The notes under the pieces are model-generated. The model saw only the letters and a list, made by a program, of their open reading frames with translations. It did not search any database and was not told the DNA's origin. Shown here one piece after another: positions 55,749 to 64,000 of a stretch of 64,000 nucleotides of DNA. Every line of letters begins with the position of its first letter. Position 1 is the stretch's first letter. The DNA is from Cliona cf. orientalis (Eukaryota; Porifera; Demospongiae; Clionaida; Clionaidae). Location: assembly GCA_963930775.1 (NCBI GenBank), contig OZ005698.1, positions 9,282,406 through 9,346,405 on the forward strand, read 5' to 3'. A program made the position numbers and the translations under genes.

Positions 55749-56484
55749 ATGCCCATTAACCTAATAATATTATTATTGTAGTTACTCTATAGCAGATCAA
55801 GTTACAGCAATTGATATTATAGTCATGTTTATCAAGTTACTTAAAGTTACTTTTTAAAATTCGGGTATAGGGTATATAGGACACTGCGCATGCGCATGAC
55901 GTTAAACAGCATATTAAATTTTGGTAAGGGGTCATCACCATAACTTGTGTGGAAATGATGTATAATCAATTATTATACAGGGTTCACATGTGGAAAAAGG
56001 TGAAAGGGAGGAGTGAAGTATACAATACAGTTGTTGAAATAAAGATGAGTTAGTGTTTTTTTACATAATGCTTGTGCCAAATGGAATAAAAATGTCAAAA
56101 ATGTGATAAAACGAGTGAATACGGTTGTTGCTTAACTGTTTTCATCCCATCTTACAAAAAAAGAAAGAAAAATTTATTGGAAAATCCTATAATTGCATAA
56201 AGTGTTTAATTTTTAATTAGAATTGGTTAACCCTAATAATAATATATCACACGCCCTGTGAGTAAGTATTACATTATGGAAAAAAATAATTCTAGTGCAA
56301 ATTTTAAATTGCAAAAGAAAAAAGCGCCCTTCTTCAAAAGTGTAATTTTTTTTATTAAGATGATGACTTTATTTTTAGCAGCCAAAAATAACGAGAGGTA
56401 GGTGACCATTTGTTTGTAAAAGGGGGTGGGGTTTCCAAGGTCACATGACATGATGGTGTAAAACTTGACTGGTGCTAGTGAGCC
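55749..56484. other. Convergent intergenic region with a third NRF1-type palindrome
   Basis: 3' flanks of the DED gene (plus) and the Musashi-type gene (minus). It contains TGCGCATGCGCA at 55885-55896. No gene starts nearby in either direction, so the site may belong to an unrecognised transcript or be chance. No coding sequence found. Confidence 0.5.
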
Positions 56485-59400
56485 TCAGTACGAGGCCTGA
56501 GCCACTGGGTAAGAGGGTTGACCACCTGTGTAGCCAGGAACCTGAGGGAGAAGGAGAGAGAGAGAGAGAGAGAACTTTGAACATAGTTACATACAATTCT
56601 CAGGAGGCAATTTTGCAGTCAAAATTTTAGGTTGGGCAGATACATAACACTACGATTCATATGAGCAGTATTAGCATTATATTTTTCTTACCTGTGAGTT
56701 ATAGCCATTGACGCTAGCAGAGGAGGAGCCCTTGGGGGAGAGATTGTGTGGGGGCGAGTAAGCCCCGCCCCCTCCGCTGTTCGAGGCGAGATCGATCCCG
56801 GCTGACATGCTGATTGGAGTGAGAGGGGCGTAGGATCCCACGGGTGAGGGGGGAGGGTACCCCAGGGCCATACCTGTATACGAAGGGAGGGAGGGAGAGA
56901 GACAAAGAGAGAGAGAGGGGGGGGGGGGGGGAGGAAAGGAGAGAGGGAATAAAACGAAAGCTTCTTTGTCAAATAGTACTCCAGTGTCAACAAAACAAGC
57001 ACATGGAGTGACAGTTGGTGTTTTTGTGAGTAAATTTTGTTGTTTTGAATGTCCTTTTGTGTAGTAAATTTCACTCTTGAACAACAAATACAACATAAAA
57101 AACTACCCTTTACTCACTTAGTCTAATAGACCTGATCTATGTGACTTTCAACCCATATATGTACCTACATACTTTAACTATAGATTGATAATTCTTACAA
57201 ACCTTGAAAGTGATCTGTGATGTAGTCCATGCCAGAGGTGGGGACCATGGCCGCCGCCGCAGAGTCCATGTGCCCCCTCAAGAGGGGCATTGGGATCCCC
57301 CCGTATCCTGCGGGGGCATAGTAGAGTCCCCCGTTCATTCTGTGATCCCCCCAGCCGCTGTGGGCGAAGCTGTAGGCGGGGTACTGGGAGTAGCCGCCTG
57401 TCTTTCCCCCGCGATGCTTGCCATCGAAGAGCATCGGTCCTGCCGCCGTGCCGTACCCCATCATGTCTGCAAGGGAGGAGGGGAGAGGGAGGAAACAGAT
57501 AGTTCAAAGTTCAAAGCTAAGCTAGCATATCACATGTAAGTACTACATTGTGGCCGAGCTATAATAATATTATGCAGAGCACTATTATAGTTAGTTAGTA
57601 TACAGGTGGCAGTTATTCCATCTAGTGCAAATCAGAGAGAAAATCAGCTGGAAATGGTAAACGGCAGCAGGGGCTCAAACTACACGGCTAATCCATACAC
57701 ACCAGACATCCATATGTAACTCAAACAAAAGCACCATTACCGCGACCATTATATTGTTGTACAGACAAAGCCGCAACTGACACCTTATATGAATGAAGAC
57801 AATCCCATTCTATTGGTATCCAGGGTAACGTGAATACAAGCCTATGGCATATAACCTGACAACAGTGGGCCTAGCAATAAACACATACACATCTTCTATG
57901 GTTACCGTTGCACTAGTGTGCTTAATGGATATATGGCAGCTATATCAGGTTACAAGAGAAGTGGCTTCGGTCTCCTAATGCATTCCAATTCAACACGGCT
58001 AGTCAAGCTTAGCTTAATGCATTCCAACGCAGCAGGCACGTGTCTATATATTATATTATATCGCTGGGAGAGGGCGTGGCAGAGTTGTGCTAAGGGCGTG
58101 GCAGCAGCTAGGGAATTCTATAAATAGCAAGGAAGTATAGGTAGCTGACCCATGCTATATTTAACTATGATTTCGAGTGCCAGGGGGTGTGGCCAAGTTG
58201 TGGTAAGGGTGTGGTAGCAGGGGGAAATTCCATACAATTATTAATAGCAGGGAGTGTAGGTAGCTGGCCCATGCTATACGTATATGTAAGAATGCCAGCT
58301 AGGGGGCGTGGCATGGGCGTAGCAGGGATGTATAATATAGTATCTATACATGGAGCATACATGTACATGAACACAATATGAATGTTGAATGTGTCCATTA
58401 TCTGACATACATGGGATTAGTGGTAATTGTCCAGCTGACTCCTAGAACCTTTAACAGATGCACAGACAGACACATAATGTCATACATGTACGTACATGTT
58501 CATACCATTACCCATAAGGCTGTTCACTGAATACCGTATTAATACAATAGTGTTCATAATTATACCAATTAGTAGCTGCACACAAATAGCACAAATTGTT
58601 AGCAACTTACTCCACAATGGCCTACATACCATACCATTCCTGGACACATAGCGTCCATTGGGGCAATACCTGGCTAATTACGTACTAATTATTATTTACT
58701 AATTACCCCAGCCACATAATACAACTCGTCAGTGTCTTCGGCTGTACATGTATTGCTAGCCAGATAGCTACATTACTAACAGCAGAGAATGCAGCGGAAC
58801 CCGGCCCTCTATATAAGGACATTAGGCCAGGGCTACTTTTTCAGATGCAACAGTTGTACCACCAAAATCACTATTGCTACATCACTCAAACATGGCCACG
58901 ACTCCAGCAAAAATGCGTGTACGTAATATTATGATTTTTTGTATAATATTTATGTAACATTGTACATGTACCATGCCCACGGTCCCAGCTACATAGAGAA
59001 ACTTAGTCTAGTGCATAAGATAAATTACCCCTGAAATGAAGATACCTCCTTCAATCAGGACTCTTATTACAGAACCGTCCCAAGGGTGTCTGGAATAGAG
59101 TTGTATCGTATATCTACCTAGTATTAAGTAAAGTCTTGGACAGTGCCAAGAAGTGGAGGTATCTTAGGTATTTTTGTGGTTGTACGGAGCAAAATTTACA
59201 TGAAGAGCTACATGGACTGAACATGCATACATGTACATTGTGTCTACATATCTTGTACAATTCAGTGTACACTACTACCACAAAATGGTACTAGGTATGG
59301 CATGTTCGTGTTTGAGCAGCTAAATGGCAACTACAAGCGTACAAATGGCTCATTAATGATGAGAAAGAGATGCAGTGTCCTTTTTTGGACAAAAGAAATG

Positions 59401-62140
59401 ATGTGGTATACGCGTACATTTATCATTGCGATTGTGACAACGCTTGATAAAGGCAGTTTTGTGTGTGTGCGTGTGTGAAGTGGTTTTTATTTTCATTTCA
59501 CAATAGCTCTATATATCTTCTAATAACAACAAGACGATCGATAAATCGGCAGCCCTACATGTGTGCATAGTGGTATATTTCTATCTGTATTAGTGACATG
59601 GCCAAGACCGTGTTTAGAAGTGCTTATTATCCACAGCAACGCAGCGAGGTTGTCCAAAAACTTTCACGTTACAACTCATCCAATTATACGTCTACCACCA
59701 AACACTTAAGATCGAGCGCCGTTACGACCATATATGGAAGCCTGTTGTCAAACGGCCAATCAGCTAGCAACTCGCAGAGGCGGCCAGAATTTGAACGCTG
59801 TTACGTTGCTGTTGGCTGCTCCACTTCACAACGTACACAACAAGGAAAGGAAAGGGAAAATGGAAATTTAGAGTTGGATGTCTTGCGCTGGCTGGCTGCA
59901 TGTGATGAATTTTCAGTTTTTCTGTGGTTGTGGTAACTGACTAACAGTGAAGACCCACACACGCACAAAGGATACTGAGAATGGACGAAATGTGTGCCAA
60001 GTTTATAAAAGAAGATGATAGTTTTGCTTTCTCTTTCTCTTTCCCGCGTGCCCTCCTTCTCTCTCTTCCCCACCACTGCCTTCCTTTTCCTAATAAGACA
60101 TCCTTACTTGGTAGGAGACAAGTAAACAGCTAGGTGCTCTGGCAAAAACATGAGCCACGAGGTATGGATGCGTTCTCTTTCTCCCCCTCCCTCCCTCCCT
60201 CTCTCTCAATCCCTCCCTCCCAAATATAAAACAACAAATTTAAAGAAGTAAACACTTTTCTCCTCTCTTCTTTACCTCTCATGAAGCAAGAATGTGTGGG
60301 TAGAGTCAGGAAAAAACAAGTCACAGAAGATAAGCAGACTGACCACCATGACAGCTGCTTGTAAACAATATCTTTGCCAGTCAAAGATGGCTCCATGCAC
60401 ATGCAAGCGAAAAATCAATCAGACTGAACAAGCAACACTTCAAATCTATATTGTTTTTATCCAGAAGAGAGAAGAAACTACAAAACCAACAGTCCAAGGC
60501 TCCTTGCTTCAATCTTGACGCAAGCTGAGGTTAGTTTGGTTAGGCCAGGGACACCCACAGAGCTAGCCTAAGAGTCTTAGCCAGCAGGAAGGACAGCTTT
60601 TCCTGTCTCAATGATATCTTAACAGCCTAAGCTAGCCTAAGCTAAGAGGAGACCTCTTCCTGTCTCAGAGATAGTCTAACAGCCTAAGCTAACAGAAAGG
60701 ACAGCTGCCGGCTGGGGGTTGGGATATCTTGCCCTCACAAAGCCACCTACACTATATACACACTGTACACGAGAAAAACGGAACTCATTCGTATTATTTA
60801 TTTAACCAACGCAAACTCATACTATAATAATATTACAGCCTCTCACTGCCTACACACAATGTAGCAATTTAGCTGGGAATGCAGTACATACGTACTATTG
60901 TACATGGCTGTAGGTAGTGGAGTATTATTATATTACCTGTCCATGCACTGTCAATGTAGGATACTAGCTGTCCGTGGTTTTATGGCATTTTATTTACTGC
61001 ATACTTTCAATATGTGACTATACGCTGCACACAGATCAGACAGGATCTTATGCACACTATTAATTTTATTATGTACATATATTATAGCTACTGTCGCAGC
61101 AATACGCACAGAATCTGCTGTTCATACGAAGAAGACAGAATATATAGCACGGTTGGGCGTCCTTTTTAGTTCGTACATGTATGCAACAAAATAAGATATT
61201 CGTGTCTACATGATGTACACATACAGAATCACACTCTACATGTAAGGATGGAATATACAATGCAAGGTTTGGGTACAACATGTATTGTATCTTACACCAT
61301 GATAACGTGAATACAGCCTGACTTAGGGTGATTCGTGCTTTTACGATCATAAATATTATAGGTAGACTATTGTACCATGTATACAGGTAGTCAAGAGTAG
61401 TTGTAGGTGTAGTGTAGAGTAAAGAGATATGTATGTTTTGTAGCTAATGCAAGGAACCCCGATCGATGAAGCCATGTAGCTAGGCTGCTAGAAGGTCGTA
61501 AGGGGACTCGGTTCCGCTGTAAGAGAACACTACGTAGCAGTCTACTACTGCTTCTAAAAGCTACCCCGATTAGATACACACAGATGCACAGATGCACACA
61601 CTCATTCACACACACACACACAACATTTATTAGCTGTACAATAATTTCTTGAGGTAACTGCATCAAGATCCATGCTATAATGTTGTAAAGTAGCTATACC
61701 TATTATAAACCTATTCATGCAAGAAGGGTTTTAAGGTTGGCTTACCAACAGAGTAGTGATGTGAGGGAGGGTAGTACTGGGTGTATGATGGAGGGTAGTT
61801 ACTGTAGGAAGCTGCTTAGAACATAGTCCACAGTGTTTGTGTGTGTGAGGGAGGGGGAGAGAGAGAGAGAAAGAGAGAGAGGAGAGAGAAGGGAGTGAAC
61901 ACTTCTGACTGTGAGTATGTCACTGATGCTGACTTACAATAGCTTCTTGAGTTTGAGATCATCTTGTTTCTTCCATGCTGCATGGCCAAGGCCTCTTTGG
62001 TCTGAGCCACCTTCACCTCAACCTAAGACACACAGAGTGAAAATTTTCAAAAAAGCAAATATTATTATATATAATATTATTTTCAAGCTCAAAATCCTAA
62101 TATTAGGATAAAATTTGGCAGCATTATAACATTATGTATA

Positions 62141-62172
<32 letters not shown>

Positions 62173-63821
62173 AGGCTGCAGGTATGTGGTTTGGGATCAC
62201 CTTCTTTCCCTTGATGTCATGATACTGTATACTGCAGACCTTCTCTGCTGGCTCTTCTGACTCAAAAGTGACAAAGCCAAATCCTGAGTAAGAGAGAGAG
62301 AGACAGAGAGAGAGACAGAGAGAGAGGACAGAGAGAGAGAGACAGAGAGGGAGAGAGAGAGAGACAGAGAGAGAGAGGAGACTGTTACTACAGCTGCATC
62401 AGGTAACAAGACAAGGTGAACAGGGAAGGAAGCCTAGCTAACGAGTGACAGTGAACCCGCCATCTTCCTGGCCGACAAAGGAAAGATGGCCTCACTAATT
62501 ATCGGAGTTGCATCTCTATAGCTAGCTACTTGTGCTACAGTGCACACTTTGAACTTCTGTTCTTATAGTACACTGATTAAAGAAGGTGTCCTCATTTCTG
62601 GTGAGCTAACATGATTTACTGAAACTGATGGACTACACAATTATTTTCGAATGCCAGAACACCTTGTCTATCTTTTAAGGGAAATAAGGATAGTCTAAAG
62701 ATGGCCGTTTCAGAGCATCTTGTCGCAGTTGTTTCAAACAACCATACCATGTCCCGATGAAAAGCAGCGTGAGCTACAAGACGTGCATTAGGGCTCTTGT
62801 GCCTACAAAAGGGGCTACTTTAGCCAAGCACAAAGTGTCTAAGTAGCCCGGGCATTCAGCCGGGAAATCTGCATGATCAAGTCAAGATTACAAATGGATA
62901 GATGGATAGGCAGCAGCTGCTAGATATCCACTCAAACTCTAATATTTTTTCTACAAAAAAGACTAATAGCTAAACAATCTATCCCTCTCCTCTCTCCTTC
63001 CCTCCCCCTCTCCCCCTCTCCCCCATCTCTCTTCCTCCACCAAAATCAACATTCTCAGTCTACAACTAGCCGGCTAGCTATAGATAGCTAAGCTGTGTCA
63101 ATCATTCATTTCTCTCTAGCTCATGGCAAGAGCTGGCTGAGAACCTCGTGGAATTTCAGGCCACGTACACTAACCCGTCCTTCCAACTTGACTTGGACCG
63201 TAATAACATTAAGTGTCTGGTTCTATACAGTAACTGTGTGTGTGCGTCAGTCCAAGTGTGTGTAGGGGTGTCTTTGGACTTGGAGGAAAGTTGTAAGATC
63301 AATATGTCAGTTATGCTACCAGTGTCGATACGAACATTCCGTGGTCAGTACATCCCCCATAGTCAAAGTACCAAGCCTACACGATTGTTATACGTTGTAA
63401 AAAGTGTTTGCATAAAGTATAAATATCTCGGATGAGATTTGAGAGGGCTATAAAGTGATATGATCGATTGGCGAACATTTCGGAGAGATCGAGCAGGGCC
63501 CCATCGATAGCACAAATTATTTACGTGTGCGGAGTGATATTTGATCGTGTTTTGGAACTTTGTTTCTCACGCCCGCCCATCTTTTCCCTTCCTCCTCCCC
63601 CTCCCCCATCTTCTTACCTCTGTGTCGATTGGTGTTTCTGTCGTACATAAGTTGAGACTCCACAACCTAAGGGAGGAGACAGAGAGAGAGAGAGGAAATA
63701 ATAATCGTAAAAATATTTGTAGTTTTTTAATTTGTGAGCTATAGAGGAGGAGTGCTGAAGTCAAAGAAAATGTGTTGTAGTTCATTGGAAGGTACAAACA
63801 AAAAAAATTGAGGAAAGGAGA

Positions 63822-63916
<95 letters not shown>

Positions 63917-64000
63917 TGAGAAAGAGAGATGCTTCTTACCTTGCCAAATGTCTCAAAATATTCTCTTAGGTCATCCTCAGAGCTGTCTGAGCTTAGGCCT
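56485..64000 (-). CDS. MSI1: Musashi-type RNA-binding protein, RRM2 to C-terminus, 5' end outside window
   Basis: Exons (gene order) 64000-63940, 63666-63618, 62283-62201, 62022-61938, 61811-61746, 57466-57203, 56873-56692, 56541-56485 join in phase to about 282 residues. The first exon enters RRM2 at GLSSDSSEDDLREYFETFGK. Then QLMYDRNTNRHRGFGFVTFE carries RNP1 (RGFGFVTF), followed by VCSIQYHDIKGKKVEVKVAQ. This closely resembles Musashi RRM2 (LMFDKTTNRHRGFGFVTFE) more than hnRNP A or DAZAP1. The rest is Tyr/Pro/Gly/Ser-rich (NYPPSYTQYYPPSHHYS; a Gly/Met/Ala stretch; LGYPPPSPVGSYAPLTPIS) and ends PSYPVAQASY. Musashi proteins bind UAG-containing 3' UTRs and control translation in stem and neural-type cells. 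RRM1 is right of the window. Intron 5 (57467-61745) is by far the largest in the window, 4.3 kb. Musashi versus DAZAP1-like paralogue cannot be fully settled without RRM1. Confidence 0.88.
58070..58290. repeat. ~115 bp two-copy tandem duplication in Musashi intron 5
   Basis: Copies at about 58070-58165 and 58187-58290 share GGGCGTGGCAG/GGGTGTGGCCA, AAGTTGTG(C/G)TAAGGG, GCAG..GGGAAATTC, ATAGCA(A/G)GG and GTAGCTG(A/G)CCCATGCTATA. GGGCGTGGC boxes (KLF/Sp1-like) recur four times. Confidence 0.7.
58810..59936 (+). other. Possible nested plus-strand transcription unit in Musashi intron 5 (speculative)
   Basis: A good TATA box (TATATAAG, 58810-58817) is followed 75 bp later by an ATG (58892) opening MATTPAKMR and a strong donor-like CGT|GTACGT. 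At 59598 a 112-codon ORF (MAKTVFRSAYYPQ... ending VFLWLW) follows a pyrimidine-rich ATTAG acceptor-like site and is less AT-rich than its surroundings. I recognise no domain and cannot prove the two pieces are joined. It could equally be chance. It is the only candidate coding material in the 4.3 kb intron; the rest shows repeats, GA/CT tracts and AT-rich sequence. Confidence 0.2.
63826..63911 (+). repeat. Long (GA)n microsatellite in Musashi intron 1 of the window
   Basis: More than 40 near-perfect GA units. On the coding strand it is (CT)n shortly downstream of the splice donor of the first exon in the window. A second (GA/CAGA) array at 62288-62380 abuts the acceptor of the exon at 62283. 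Confidence 0.92.

Overview
This is animal nuclear DNA: AT-rich, intron-dense, with GT-AG introns, many A/T-rich microsatellites and no bacterial operons. The gene set (p70 S6 kinase, GCN1, NSRP1, GID8, CLUH, SMIM14, CHFR, TP53I13, a death-effector-domain protein and a Musashi-type RNA-binding protein) is metazoan. The compact genes with short introns and the abundant MITE-like foldbacks suggest an early-branching invertebrate. A demosponge is my best guess, but the sequence alone does not prove it.

Layout. 1-2211 (+): last four exons of an S6 kinase. 2212-12612: accessory block holding a broken partial copy of the GCN1 3' end, several foldback elements, non-LTR retrotransposon debris, a 437 bp inverted repeat, and a hidden three-exon gene for a 93-residue secreted six-cysteine peptide (4465-5650, -). 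12613-25940 (-): complete GCN1 in 35 exons (2603 aa). 26094-26834 (+): rhodanese protein. 26970-27548 and 28035-28532 (+): two intronless paralogues of an unrecognised cysteine-rich membrane/secreted family. 28973-29843: 871 bp terminal-inverted-repeat element with a 9 bp target duplication. 30267-32220 (-): NSRP1. 32593-33288 (+): GID8. 34037-45086 (-): complete CLUH in 35 exons (1567 aa). 46134-48399 (-): SMIM14 in five tiny exons. 48793-51965 (+): CHFR in 13 exons. 52399-54124 (-): TP53I13-like DUF3105 membrane protein. 54279-55748 (+): intronless DED protein. 56485-64000 (-): 3' part of a Musashi-type gene, entering RRM2 at the right edge.

The gene models were built by hand from splice sites and homology. 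For every complete spliced gene the exon lengths sum to a multiple of three with matching phases, which is strong internal support. Four gene pairs are head to head over short gaps (GCN1/rhodanese, NSRP1/GID8, SMIM14/CHFR, TP53I13/DED), so shared bidirectional promoters are a main organising feature. Functionally the housekeeping genes cover growth and translation control (S6K, GCN1), splicing (NSRP1), ubiquitin ligases (GID8, CHFR) and mitochondrial mRNA handling (CLUH). There is no sign that they form one pathway.

The items most likely to be new are the secreted six-cysteine peptide gene, the paired CGI/PYWVG cysteine-rich family, the DED protein with hydrophobic segments, and a set of tiny mobile elements (down to 39 bp) sharing TAGYCTCG ends and 9 bp target duplications.
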